Source: Oceanisphaera sp. IT1-181 (GTDB taxonomy: Bacteria > Pseudomonadota > Gammaproteobacteria > Enterobacterales > Aeromonadaceae). From it: a stretch of 64,000 nucleotides of DNA. The stretch lies in the NCBI RefSeq assembly GCF_033807535.1, contig NZ_CP136856.1, positions 166,001-230,000 on the forward strand, given 5' to 3'. Shown here piece after piece: positions 33,614-42,378 of this stretch; the stretch's first letter is position 1, and the number at the start of each line of letters is the position of its first letter. The notes under the pieces are model-generated. The model did no database searches. It was not told the origin of the DNA and was given only the letters and a program-made list of their open reading frames with translations. The translations under genes were made by a program, and so were the position numbers.

Positions 33614-34540
33614 TTACCAGCCACCGGAGGCACCACCGCCACCGCTGCTGCCTCCACCGCCGCCGCCAAAACCGCCACCACCACGGCCACGACCAAAACC
33701 TCCGCCTAAGCCTCCTAATATTGCGCCTCTACGGGAGGCTCGTCCCGAGCTGCCTTTACCACCGGCACCAAAGGCTTTACCCACCAAAGATAAGATCAGC
33801 GCAATTACCCCCGCCACGATAGAGATAGGGATACTGCCAAAAATAAAGAAAGAGACAATGCCAATCAAAAATGCGGCGGCAAGCGGGGGCAACATAAAAG
33901 CAAAAAAAGCTAAGGGTAATAGCATGCCGAGTGAGTCGCCATCATCGGCAGCCATATTTTGCTCTGTGGCGGGGGGCGGTAAGTCTTCCCCCGCCACCAA
34001 AGCCATGATCCTATCTACGCCTTCTTGAATACCCGCCGCGTACTCATTTTTTGCAAAATAGGGTGTTATAAACTCACGTATAATGCGCCCAGACTGCAAA
34101 TCTGTGACGGCACCCTCTAGGCCATAACCCACTTCAATACGTAAGCGACGGTCATCTTTGGCCACCACGAGCAATATGCCATCATCAATCTTTTCACGGC
34201 CCAGTTGCCATTGGTCATAAACGCGGCGCGCATATTGATCTATGCCATCTTCCCCTGTGGTGGGTACCACCAGCACAAAAATCTGCGCCCCTTTGCTTTT
34301 CTCAAAGGCTTCGAGTTGCTGCGTCAAGGCCGTTTTTTGGGCACCACTTAAGGTGCCTGTGGTATCCACCACCCAATTATCCAGCTTAGGAACCGCAATG
34401 GTTTGATCTTGCGCCCAAGTGGGCAGCGCCAAAAATAAGGACATCACCAAGGTGAGGGTCATTAATAGCAAAGTGGTGAACCCGCTGGCGCGCCTGTGTT
34501 GGTGCTTAGCGTGTTGATGCTCGGTATGTTGAAGAAGCAT
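33614..34540 (-). CDS. TPM domain membrane protein with glycine-rich tail (YgcG family)
   Basis: The 308-residue precursor has an N-terminal signal/anchor (FTTLLLMTLTLVMSLFLALPTWAQ). A TPM domain follows (LDNWVVDTTGTLSGAQKTALTQQLEAFEKSKGAQIFVLVVPTTGEDGIDQYARRVYDQWQLG), then two membrane segments (MLLPLAFFAFMLPPLAAAFLIGIVSFF and IVAGVIALILSL). It ends in an extreme Gly/Ser/Arg-rich tail. This is the YgcG layout, usually encoded next to LemA as here, with a 12-nt gap. The TPM domain would face the periplasm. Function is unknown. Confidence 0.9.
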   Translation of the reverse strand: MLLQHTEHQHAKHQHRRASGFTTLLLMTLTLVMSLFLALPTWAQDQTIAVPKLDNWVVDTTGTLSGAQKTALTQQLEAFEKSKGAQIFVLVVPTTGEDGIDQYARRVYDQWQLGREKIDDGILLVVAKDDRRLRIEVGYGLEGAVTDLQSGRIIREFITPYFAKNEYAAGIQEGVDRIMALVAGEDLPPPATEQNMAADDGDSLGMLLPLAFFAFMLPPLAAAFLIGIVSFFIFGSIPISIVAGVIALILSLVGKAFGAGGKGSSGRASRRGAILGGLGGGFGRGRGGGGFGGGGGGSSGGGGASGGW

Positions 34541-34552
34541 GGTTGTTCCTTC

Positions 34553-35164
34553 TTAGTTCGCCTTATCAGCTGGCATATCAAAGCGTACTTCTGGGTTACG
34601 CATAATCTCAGATTGACGCTCTACCCCGTAGTTATCCTTAACCTTATAGCCCATCACTTTGGCGGTAATCACAGCAGGAAACTGACGAATAAACTGATTA
34701 TAGGCTTGTACGGCTTGCACGAAACGGCCACGCTCGGTGGCAATGCGGTTTTCTGTGCCCTCAAGCTGTGTCATTAAATCACGCACTACGCCATCACTTT
34801 TAAGTTCAGGGTAACTTTCAGAAACCGCCATTAAACGAGAGAGGGCGGAAGACAATTCACCCTGAGCCTGAGTAAAGCGCTGCATTAAGGCTGGATCATC
34901 TAAGTCGTTCACGCTGACATTAATTTGCCCCACCTTAGCCCGCGCCTCAGTCACATCGGTTAATACCCTGCGCTCTTGTTTCATGTAGGCATCAACTGAG
35001 CTCACCAGCTTGGGGACTAAATCTGCACGGCGCTCATACTGGTTTAAAGCTTGCGACCAAGTGGCTTTCACTTGTTCATCTAAGGTTTGGATCTGGTTGT
35101 AGCCGCAGCCTGTTAACAGTAGGGCGAGTAAGGAGGCGAATAGCCAACGAGCAGTTAGGATCAT
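34553..35164 (-). CDS. lemA: LemA family lipoprotein
   Basis: The 203-residue protein has a short lipoprotein signal with lipobox LTGC. A LemA helical domain follows, including VKATWSQALNQYERRADLVPKLVSSVDAYMKQE and YNQFIRQFPAVITAKVMGYK. LemA proteins are membrane-attached helical bundles of unclear role. AAGGAAA precedes the start. It is the first gene of the lemA-TPM-TPM cluster, an arrangement common in proteobacteria. Confidence 0.93.
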   Translation of the reverse strand: MILTARWLFASLLALLLTGCGYNQIQTLDEQVKATWSQALNQYERRADLVPKLVSSVDAYMKQERRVLTDVTEARAKVGQINVSVNDLDDPALMQRFTQAQGELSSALSRLMAVSESYPELKSDGVVRDLMTQLEGTENRIATERGRFVQAVQAYNQFIRQFPAVITAKVMGYKVKDNYGVERQSEIMRNPEVRFDMPADKAN

Positions 35165-35235
35165 GGAATTTTCCTTTAGCGAGTGAGCATCAATGAATAA
35201 TAGGACTGTTAGTGTTTATAGCAGATGCCTGTGTA

Positions 35236-35790
35236 TTACTCATCATGGGCAGGATAAATAAGCTCGCCGTTATTAGTGATAACGGCCTCTGCTCCCCATT
35301 TTCCGACTTGGTGTTCTTCAATCAGGGTTTGTTGCTTAGCACCCTCTAAAATATGCTTTACCTGCCAGCCGTGGCTGGCCAGCCAGTTACTGATTAACAA
35401 CCGATGGCACAGTGCTGGATGACGCTCTGAACAGCAGATGGCAATGCGCTGATCGGCGGCTTCGCACTGTAATTTTTCAATACCGGCTTGAAAGTCTGCG
35501 GTTAGGGTGTAATCCGCATAATTATGAAAGGATTGGTTTTGCCAGCCGTCATTGACCTCATTCTCTATGACTTTTGATTTTCTTCTGCGCCCGCCTAGTT
35601 TTTCGCAATGCTGATAATCAATGCCATGCTCTGGCAACCACTTGCGCATCTGGTCTTCGTGAAAATGCGGAAACTTACGACTGCCCGGAAAAGCCCGCAC
35701 ATCCACCAACTTCTCAATGCCTGCATCAGCCAGCAGCTTTAAGAATTCCTCTTGGGTGTGAGTGGAATGGCCGACCGTATAAATCTCCAT
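35236..35790 (-). CDS. DUF488 family protein
   Basis: The 184-residue protein carries the DUF488 hallmarks: IYTVGHSTHTQEEFLKLL at the N-terminus, LVDVRAFPGSRKFPHF, and the Cys/His-containing ICCSERHPALCHRLLISNWL. The family is widespread and uncharacterised; conserved Cys and Arg residues suggest a catalytic site. GAGGAG lies 6 nt before ATG 35790. It is 71 nt upstream of lemA on the same strand and may be cotranscribed. Confidence 0.92.
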   Translation of the reverse strand: MEIYTVGHSTHTQEEFLKLLADAGIEKLVDVRAFPGSRKFPHFHEDQMRKWLPEHGIDYQHCEKLGGRRRKSKVIENEVNDGWQNQSFHNYADYTLTADFQAGIEKLQCEAADQRIAICCSERHPALCHRLLISNWLASHGWQVKHILEGAKQQTLIEEHQVGKWGAEAVITNNGELIYPAHDE

Positions 35791-35898
35791 ATGTAGCTCC
35801 TCTAAGACGATGAGTATTCTCTCGCTTAATCAGCTTACTTACCTACTGAGTGTATCCCTATTCACAGCTAGCGCCGCCACCTGCCTATGCAGGGCACA

Positions 35899-35935
35899 AA
35901 AAAACAGCGATTAGCTCAATTAATAGCTGTTTTTT
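35899..35935. terminator. Possible bidirectional terminator between DUF488 and the RHH gene
   Basis: AAAAAACAGC and GCTGTTTTTT are perfect inverted copies around a 17-nt AT-rich loop. The hairpin core is only four GC-rich pairs, so termination strength is doubtful. It lies just before a TATAAT at 35948-35953. Confidence 0.45.
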
Positions 35936-35971
35936 CTTGGATACTCCTATAATGATCGAATACCATCCGCA

Positions 35972-36008
35972 TGGAATCTATTTGGATGGCTATTGGAGTC
36001 TAATTGGA
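35972..36008 (+). promoter_or_regulatory. Paired direct repeats, likely RHH operator
   Basis: TGGAATCTATTTGGA (35972-35986) and TGGAGTCTAATTGGA (35994-36008) match at 13 of 15 positions and start 22 bp apart, about two helical turns. They lie between a TATAAT (35948-35953) and the start of the ribbon-helix-helix gene at 36053. Same-face tandem sites overlapping the transcription start are typical RHH autorepressor operators. Confidence 0.65.
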
Positions 36009-36052
36009 TTTTTTAGGGCTATGGTGCAGGTACTGACCAGCGAGGGAAAGTG

Positions 36053-36469
36053 ATGAGCGTACATGAGCTAAAACGAAAGACCGGCGATACCAGCGAAAAG
36101 CTGACCATCAACTTAGGGGTCGTTGACCTTGGGCAAGTCGATCTGCTGGTGCAGGAGGGATTTTATTCCAACCGCAGTGACCTGATCCGCACGGCGATCC
36201 GTAACCAGCTAGCGGTCCATGCAGAAGTGGTTAAGGAAACCGTCGCCCGTAAGACCTATGTGCTGGGCCTGCAGTATTACAGCCGCACGGATCTGGAAGC
36301 GCTACAGGCGAAGGGCGAAATGCTACAGATCCAAGTGCTGGGATTAGCGAATATTGCCGAGGATGTATCTCCGGAACTCGCGCTGGCGACGATCGAATCC
36401 ATCTCCGTATTAGGTGCGCTCCAAGCCAGCAAGGAGGTTAAAGCCGCGCTGGCAAACCGAATTTATTAA
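36053..36469 (+). CDS. CopG-type ribbon-helix-helix transcriptional regulator
   Basis: The 138-residue protein has an N-terminal RHH fold (SEKLTINLGVVDLGQVDLLVQEGFYSNRSDLIRTAIRNQL) and a C-terminal region of unknown fold. That region could oligomerise or bind a ligand (YVLGLQYYSRTDLEALQAKGEMLQIQVLGLANI). GAGGGA precedes ATG 36053. The next gene, 31 nt downstream, is a polyhydroxyalkanoate depolymerase-family esterase. Such RHH/depolymerase pairs recur in proteobacteria, so this protein probably regulates the pair. Two direct repeats upstream are candidate operators. Confidence 0.85.
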   Translation: MSVHELKRKTGDTSEKLTINLGVVDLGQVDLLVQEGFYSNRSDLIRTAIRNQLAVHAEVVKETVARKTYVLGLQYYSRTDLEALQAKGEMLQIQVLGLANIAEDVSPELALATIESISVLGALQASKEVKAALANRIY

Positions 36470-36500
36470 TAGCGTATTAATTCAAGCGAGGAATATTTCT

Positions 36501-37973
36501 ATGAATCTTCCAATGAACGAAAAATTTATGGCCAGTCTGAAACAGGCCACTTGGTTGACGCAGTCGGGCCAACTGCAGGAGGCCACGGCTATGATACAGC
36601 GGGCGCTGCAGGGTAAGCAGATGCCCCAAGCCACTGAGCCGGATGCAACCACTGAGCCTGCATCCGCCAAGGGTGAGATATTCGAGGGCAGCTTTTATGT
36701 GGTAGAGGAGCCGTCTGCTGCATCTCATAAAGCGTCGGCGGGCCGCAAACGCGCGCAGACCGACTTTACGCAGCCAGACCTTACGCAGACCGGCCATGCG
36801 CAGACTGACTATGGGCAAACAACAGCGCCACGCAAACCTTTCGCTGCCGTTTCTGGTATTAGTGGTTTGAGCAGCCTATTACGCGGCAAGCTATCGGGTT
36901 TATCGGGGTTGAATGCAGGAGTGGACTCACCCGCCGAGACGCTGGCTGACGGCGCGACTGCTTTTGCTCCCGGTATGAGTGGTCTGAGCAGCCTGTTGCG
37001 CGGCAAGCTGTCGGGCTTACAAGGGTTGAACACCGGCGTGGACGTTCCCGTCGAAGTGTTGCCTGAGGGCGCGACTTTTAACAGTGGCACTTTCGCCAAT
37101 CAGGCGGGCAGCCGAGATTACAAACTGTATGTCCCCAGTGGTTACCATGGCCAGCCGTTGCCATTAATCGTCATGTTGCATGGTTGCACCCAAAATCCCG
37201 ATGACTTCGCCGCCGGCACCGGCATGAACCTGCTTGCACAAGAGCAGCCGTGTTTGGTGCTCTATCCTGCACAAAGCGGTTGCGCGAATAGCTCCAAGTG
37301 CTGGAACTGGTTCAAGCCAGGCGATCAGCACCGCGATGGTGGCGAGCCGGCGATTATCGCAGGTCTAACGCGCCAAATTATCAATGAGTATCACCTGGAT
37401 GAAGGACGCGTCTACGTGGCGGGATTGTCCGCTGGCGGCGCCATGGCCACCACCATGGCGATGCTCTACCCAGACATTTACGCGGCGGTGGGCGTTCATT
37501 CGGGGCTTGCTCACGGCGCGGCGCAAGATATACCGTCTGCACTTGCGGCCATGCAAGGCGGCACCGGACCTTTGGCCGGCCTGAACAAGCAGGCGAATGC
37601 TCGCTCCCCATCGTCAACGGGGCCGAGAATCCCCGCCATTATCTTCCACGGTGATCAGGACACTACGGTACATCCCAGCAACGGCGATCGCGTGGTAGCA
37701 CAATATCTCTCTGATACCGGCTCAGGCCGCGTAACGAACAGCAAGATTAAGGCAGAGAGACGTGCTGGAAAGGTACCTAATGGGCGTTCTTATACTTGTA
37801 CCATTCATCATGATGCGAGTGCCCAGCCTATCCTAGAGCAGTGGTCGATTCACGGCGCCGCCCACGCTTGGGCCGGGGGTACGTCTCGGGGCTCTTATAC
37901 GGATCCGCAAGGGCCGGATGCCTCACGGGAAATGCTGCGCTTTTTCTTAGCGCACGCGAAAGGCGAACATTGA
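36501..37973 (+). CDS. Polyhydroxyalkanoate depolymerase-family esterase
   Basis: The 490-residue protein has an N-terminal low-complexity region (1-200) and a C-terminal alpha/beta-hydrolase of the short-chain PHA depolymerase type (type 1 catalytic domain). Catalytic landmarks are MLHGCTQNPDDFAAGTGMN, the lipase box GLSAGGAMA with the nucleophilic Ser, HGDQDTTVHP with Asp, and HGAAHAWAGG with His. The N-terminal region includes a 39-residue tandem repeat (GLSSLLRGKLSGL...; residues about 121-195). There is no signal peptide, unlike classic extracellular depolymerases, so the product may act on intracellular granules or oligomers. GAGGA precedes ATG 36501. It probably forms an operon with the RHH regulator. 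Confidence 0.85.
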   Translation: MNLPMNEKFMASLKQATWLTQSGQLQEATAMIQRALQGKQMPQATEPDATTEPASAKGEIFEGSFYVVEEPSAASHKASAGRKRAQTDFTQPDLTQTGHAQTDYGQTTAPRKPFAAVSGISGLSSLLRGKLSGLSGLNAGVDSPAETLADGATAFAPGMSGLSSLLRGKLSGLQGLNTGVDVPVEVLPEGATFNSGTFANQAGSRDYKLYVPSGYHGQPLPLIVMLHGCTQNPDDFAAGTGMNLLAQEQPCLVLYPAQSGCANSSKCWNWFKPGDQHRDGGEPAIIAGLTRQIINEYHLDEGRVYVAGLSAGGAMATTMAMLYPDIYAAVGVHSGLAHGAAQDIPSALAAMQGGTGPLAGLNKQANARSPSSTGPRIPAIIFHGDQDTTVHPSNGDRVVAQYLSDTGSGRVTNSKIKAERRAGKVPNGRSYTCTIHHDASAQPILEQWSIHGAAHAWAGGTSRGSYTDPQGPDASREMLRFFLAHAKGEH

Positions 37974-38080
37974 TAAGCGGGCCATCAAGATAATGGAAGG
38001 TACGCGATAACCCATCCCGACTCATCAAGCCGCTAAAATACTCGCTGTCAGCAGAGTTGAGAACGGCTTATTTCAGCAGT

Positions 38081-38114
38081 AAAAAGGCCCCAGTGCTGAC
38101 GAGCACTGGGGCCT
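38081..38114 (-). terminator. Intrinsic terminator downstream of ppc
   Basis: AGGCCCCAGTGCT and AGCACTGGGGCCT form a 13-bp perfect stem with a 4-nt loop. On the minus strand the stem is followed by a T5 tract. It is about 70 nt past the ppc stop and may also slow plus-strand transcripts from the depolymerase gene. Confidence 0.88.
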
Positions 38115-38185
38115 ACTTTAGTCGGGCCATTCCATAGATTTTACTTAACGCTTAACGCTTAAAGCTTACCGCTTAAGGCTATGTT

Positions 38186-40813
38186 TTAACCCGTATTACG
38201 CATGCCTGCAGCAATGCCGGCTATGGTCACCATCAGTGCTTGATCCAATACCGGATTAACATCATCGCCTTGATGCTGACGCGAACGCTTTAATAGCTCC
38301 GCCTGCAACACGTTCAGTGGATCCGTATAGGGATTACGTAGCTTAATCGACTCCTTGATCCACGGCTCATCAGATAACAGCTCCGCTTCTTCTTTCAGCT
38401 GCAATATCAGTTCCATGCTAGCCCGCAACTCATCACGTAACCGCTTACCCAACGGTTTAAGCTCATTAGGCACCAACAGTCCGTCGTAATAGGCGGCAAG
38501 ACTAAGATCGGCTTTCAAAAACACCATTTCCAGCATATCGAGTCGAGCGCGGAAAAATGGCCAGCCCTCATTCATCGCCACCAAGGTTTTCTCTTGCCCT
38601 GCCTCTATCACCGCCTCTAGTCCCTTATGGGCACCCAGCCAGGCGGGCAGCATCAAGCGGTTTTGTGTCCAAGCAAAAATCCACGGAATGGCCCGCAGGC
38701 TTTCTACGCCACCGTTGGGTTTGCGCTTAGCGGGGCGAGAGCCTAACGGCAACTTGCCCAGCTCTAGCTCGGGCGTGGCGGCGCGAAAGTAGGGTACAAA
38801 GTCCGGCTCATCACGAATAAGCGAACGATAATGGGCGCAGGAAACGTCACTCATGGTTTCCATTAGCTCGCGCCACTGAGGCTCTGGCTCAGGTGGAGGC
38901 AGCAAGTTGGCTTCTAGTACCGCACTGGCATAGAGCGCTAGGCTATCGATGGCGACTTTAGATAGGCCAAATTTAAAGCGGATCATCTCGCCTTGCTCGG
39001 TGACGCGTAAGCCACCAAGCGTAGAGCCCGGCGGTTGCGCCAAAATGGCCTCACGAGCCGGACCACCACCGCGACCTAAGCTGCCGCCACGACCGTGGAA
39101 CAAGGTGAGCTTAACTTGTTCGGACTCGCTAATGGCCACCAATTTTTCCATGGCGCTGTATTGGGCCCAGCCCGCCGCCATCATACCGGCGTCTTTAGAT
39201 GAGTCAGAATAACCAATCATCACATATTGACGGCCTTGTAGATAACCGCGATACCAAGGCAGCGCATAAAGCTGCTCTATCACCTCGGCACCGTTATTAA
39301 GATCTTCTAAGGTCTCAAACAAAGGCGCAACCGGCATCGGGAAGTTAACACCGCACTCTTTTAGTAATAGCTGTACCGCCAGCACATCGGATGGCGCACC
39401 GGCCATAGAGATAATGTAAATCCCGAAGGCGTCCGCTGGGTGCTCGCTAATCACGCGGCAGGTATCCAATACCTCTTGGGTGTCGGCGCTGGGTTGCCAT
39501 TGCCGAGGTAAGAGCGGCCGGCGTGAATTGAGTTCATTGAGTAAGAAAGCCTGCTTGTCGGCTTCACTCCAATCGCCGTAGTTACCCAAGCCCAAGTACC
39601 CGGTGATTTCTGCCAGCGCCTGGCTGTGACGCTCGCCGTCTTGGCGAATATCTAATTTCAGTAGGTGAATACCAAAACAGGCCACCTTGCGGATCACATC
39701 GAGCAGCAGGCCGTCGGCAATCTTCCCTAGCCCACACTCTTGCAGCGAGCGATAGCACAACTCTAAAGGCTGGCGCAGTTGTTCGGTGGTCGTGATTAGA
39801 TCCCGCGCATCGGTGCTTTGGTTTTGTACCTTGGCGTTAAGATGCATCAGGGTTTCGCGCAAGTCTTCACGCAGGGTGCGCAGGATGGCCCGATAAGGTT
39901 CCTCACTTTGTGCTGTTGCTTGATACAGCTCATCGTTGGCTTGCGACATCGACAGCTCGGATACTAGCTCTTGAATATCGTTAAGAAACAGCGAGCTTGC
40001 CATCCAACGGCCTAACAACAGTACTTCTTGGGTCACCTTAGCGGTAACGAACGGATTACCGTCGCGGTCTCCGCCCATCCAAGAGGTAAAGCGTACCGGG
40101 GCGGCATCCAGCGGCAGCCGGGTACCGAGTTGCTCATGCAACTGGCTGTCGAGCTGGCGCATGAACTTGGGAAGGGCGGGCCAGAGGCTGTTTTCGATCA
40201 CAGCAAAGCCCCACTTGGCTTCATCGACCGGTGTCGGCCGCTGGGAGCGAATTTCATTGCTATGCCAAGCCTGAGTAATAAGTTGTTCTATTCGTGCTAG
40301 TAGCTCGGCTTTTTCTTGCTCGGGTAGGTCTAGCTCCAATGCGGCCAAGCAGTCGTTAAGCTGTACATGCTTATGGATAAAGGTACGGCGGGTCACCTCG
40401 GTGGGGTGAGCGGTTAGTACTAAGTCGATGTCGAGCTCGGCGACGGCGGCTTTAATATTGTCTTCATTAATATCGGCTTGCTTTAAGCGCTCGAACACCT
40501 GACTGAGAGGCCCGTCACCGGCTTCGCGCTGAGTTTGGCGCGATATGGTATGAAATTGCTCGGCTACGTTTGCCAGATTGAGGAATTGACTAAAAGCTCG
40601 GGTGACGGGTAGCAGTTCGTCGTCACTCAGATGTTTGAGGGTATCGAGTAATCGCTGTTGGTCGTCGTCGTTACCTTGGCGGGCCGATTTGGCCAACTGA
40701 CGTATGGTTTCTACTTTATCGAGAAAGCTCTGGCCATGGTGATCCTTTATGGTATCGCCCAGCAATTGCCCCAGCAGGCCAACATTGGCTCTGAGTGGTG
40801 CATGATTATCCAT
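38186..40813 (-). CDS. ppc: Phosphoenolpyruvate carboxylase
   Basis: The 875-residue protein is a full-length bacterial PEPC. It contains the active-site His motif VLTAHPTEVTRRTF, GYSDSSKDAGMMAAGWAQY, the Gly-rich loop FHGRGGSLGRGGGP, and the conserved C-terminus MRNTG. It makes oxaloacetate from PEP and bicarbonate. ATG 40813 has GAGG 5 nt upstream and gives the normal N-terminus; the open frame continues 47 codons further without similarity. It lies near argE as in E. coli. The window therefore has both PEPC and PEPCK. Confidence 0.98.
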   Translation of the reverse strand: MDNHAPLRANVGLLGQLLGDTIKDHHGQSFLDKVETIRQLAKSARQGNDDDQQRLLDTLKHLSDDELLPVTRAFSQFLNLANVAEQFHTISRQTQREAGDGPLSQVFERLKQADINEDNIKAAVAELDIDLVLTAHPTEVTRRTFIHKHVQLNDCLAALELDLPEQEKAELLARIEQLITQAWHSNEIRSQRPTPVDEAKWGFAVIENSLWPALPKFMRQLDSQLHEQLGTRLPLDAAPVRFTSWMGGDRDGNPFVTAKVTQEVLLLGRWMASSLFLNDIQELVSELSMSQANDELYQATAQSEEPYRAILRTLREDLRETLMHLNAKVQNQSTDARDLITTTEQLRQPLELCYRSLQECGLGKIADGLLLDVIRKVACFGIHLLKLDIRQDGERHSQALAEITGYLGLGNYGDWSEADKQAFLLNELNSRRPLLPRQWQPSADTQEVLDTCRVISEHPADAFGIYIISMAGAPSDVLAVQLLLKECGVNFPMPVAPLFETLEDLNNGAEVIEQLYALPWYRGYLQGRQYVMIGYSDSSKDAGMMAAGWAQYSAMEKLVAISESEQVKLTLFHGRGGSLGRGGGPAREAILAQPPGSTLGGLRVTEQGEMIRFKFGLSKVAIDSLALYASAVLEANLLPPPEPEPQWRELMETMSDVSCAHYRSLIRDEPDFVPYFRAATPELELGKLPLGSRPAKRKPNGGVESLRAIPWIFAWTQNRLMLPAWLGAHKGLEAVIEAGQEKTLVAMNEGWPFFRARLDMLEMVFLKADLSLAAYYDGLLVPNELKPLGKRLRDELRASMELILQLKEEAELLSDEPWIKESIKLRNPYTDPLNVLQAELLKRSRQHQGDDVNPVLDQALMVTIAGIAAGMRNTG

Positions 40814-41120
40814 ATCTGCCTCGTCTGTTTTGTTATTTTTTTGTTTCCGCAAACGCTTATATAGCCAGCTTTCACCATAGCGGTCAATTTTGCCGAGCAC
40901 GGAGTGGTCGTTTTGCGATCTGGTTCGAATATTGAGCACAGCACCAATCACCAAGCGCCCCGCGCCCAGAGTAATAAAAACTGTGAAGAGTGAAGAGAAC
41001 CCCCACCCTTCAGATGCGGTGTGTTTTCTGTAGTTTAGGTGTTATCTCACCCTCTTTACCCTTTACTCTTCACAAGGTGTTCGTCTTTAGCTGGGCGCCT
41101 GGTGCTAGGCGCAGGGCGCT
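40814..41120. other. Non-coding gap upstream of ppc
   Basis: The gap holds the expected ppc promoter region and the inverted-repeat element at 40982-41074, placed between the argE stop and the ppc start. No gene or clear regulator site is visible. Confidence 0.5.
40982..41074. repeat. Intergenic inverted repeat between argE and ppc
   Basis: The ends TGTGAAGAGTGAAGAG and CTTTACTCTTCACA are near-perfect inverted copies. The centre (CCTTCAG.TG.G, TTTCTG, GTTATCTC) matches that of 25498-25604, so both are copies of one ancestral element whose arms have diverged. Confidence 0.65.
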
Positions 41121-42320
41121 TTATTTGACCTCAGCCAAACAAAAGCGACTAACTAGACGTTGAATGATATCGATGGTGGGTTTCACAAACGATAAGTCCA
41201 AGTATTCATCGGGCTGGTGGGCCTGAGCGATATGGCCAGGGCCCAGTACGATAGTTTGGCAGCCGAGCTGATTGATAAAAGGCGCTTCGGTGCAATAGTT
41301 GACCGCCTCGGCCGTTTTGCCGGTGATCTCGGCGGCAGCGCGAACTAACTCGCCGTTTGGATCTGTGCTGTAGGCCGGAATGGGCTCATGCAAATGAAAC
41401 AACTCAAGCGCATCGGGATACTGCTGCTTAATAGGCTCAATGGCGTGATGCAATAAACCCATGAGTTCATCAGGGCCCACACCAGGAATGGGGCGCATGT
41501 CGAAGTTCAGCTCGCAGCAGGCACAAATCCGATTGGGGCTGTCACCACCGAACAGCGAGCCGAGGTTCAGCGTTGGCTGGGGCACCTTAAAATTAGTGTT
41601 GCCATAGTTTTCTTTAAGCTGGCGCTGTAAGTCTAATAAGCGGCCCATCACTTTATGCATAATCTCTAGCGCGTTTACGCCATTAGCGGGATCTGAACTG
41701 TGGCCGCTTTTGCCGGTAATACGAATACCTTCCGACATATGGCCCTTATGCATCATTACCGGTACTAAACCGGTGGGCTCACCAATCACCGCATAGTCCG
41801 GCTTAATGGCCATGGCGCTGGCAATAGCGCGGGCACCGGCCATGGTGGTTTCTTCATCGGCGGTGGCCAAGATGCGAATGGGCTTGGTCAGCTTACTTAA
41901 GTCCATGTCTTTTAGGGCTTCGATAATAAAGGCAAAGAAGCCTTTCATGTCGATCACGCCCAAGCCATAAAGGCGGCCGTTTTCTTCGGTCAGCTTAAAG
42001 GGGTCTTTGGTCCAGCGCCCTTCATCATAAGGCACTGTGTCGGTATGGCCGGCCAGCAGTAAGCCGCCATCGCCTTCTCCGCGGGTGGCCACCATGTTGA
42101 ATTTGCCGGGTAGGTCGTCAAGCTCGGTAACCTCTACCTCAAAGCCTAATTGGCTAAACCAGTCGGCCAGAAGCCGTATCACTTTTTCGTTACTTTGGTC
42201 CCAGCTTGGCTCGGTACTACTAATAGAGGGCAGGGCGATTAAGTCGCGATACATATCCATCAATTGAAACTGCTTTGATGGGCCGGTTGACGAGGGCTTT
42301 AATGACTGTGTTAAGGGCAT
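41121..42320 (-). CDS. argE: Acetylornithine deacetylase
   Basis: The 399-residue M20-family enzyme aligns end to end with ArgE. Metal-binding motifs are GGLLLAGHTDTVPYDEGRW, GLGVIDMKGFFAF and TADEETTMAGA. Later landmarks are ICACCELNFDMRPIPG and VNYCTEAPFI. It releases ornithine from N-acetylornithine in arginine synthesis. ATG 42320 has GGAG 5 nt upstream; the frame extends 13 codons further. It is divergent from argCBFG across two ArgR boxes, as in E. coli. Confidence 0.97.
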   Translation of the reverse strand: MPLTQSLKPSSTGPSKQFQLMDMYRDLIALPSISSTEPSWDQSNEKVIRLLADWFSQLGFEVEVTELDDLPGKFNMVATRGEGDGGLLLAGHTDTVPYDEGRWTKDPFKLTEENGRLYGLGVIDMKGFFAFIIEALKDMDLSKLTKPIRILATADEETTMAGARAIASAMAIKPDYAVIGEPTGLVPVMMHKGHMSEGIRITGKSGHSSDPANGVNALEIMHKVMGRLLDLQRQLKENYGNTNFKVPQPTLNLGSLFGGDSPNRICACCELNFDMRPIPGVGPDELMGLLHHAIEPIKQQYPDALELFHLHEPIPAYSTDPNGELVRAAAEITGKTAEAVNYCTEAPFINQLGCQTIVLGPGHIAQAHQPDEYLDLSFVKPTIDIIQRLVSRFCLAEVK

Positions 42321-42339
42321 GGACACTCCGTAAAAAATT

Positions 42340-42378
42340 ATCAAATTTATATTCAACAATGTTGCATAAGTATTTGTT
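42340..42378. promoter_or_regulatory. Tandem ArgR boxes (ARG operator)
   Basis: Two 18-bp sequences, 42340-42357 and 42361-42378, are separated by exactly 3 bp, the standard spacing of paired ARG boxes. On the minus strand the first reads TTGAATATAAATT, a strong match to the consensus TGAATWWWWATTCA half. The second (TTGCATAAGTATTT) is weaker. They lie 20 to 58 bp upstream of argE and between the divergent arg transcripts. A further isolated partial box is at 42432-42449. Confidence 0.72.

Noticed and set aside
33357..34028. 223-codon plus-strand frame rich in proline
   Set aside because: It is the complement of the glycine-rich tail and TPM region of the minus-strand gene; the polyproline is a shadow of polyglycine codons.
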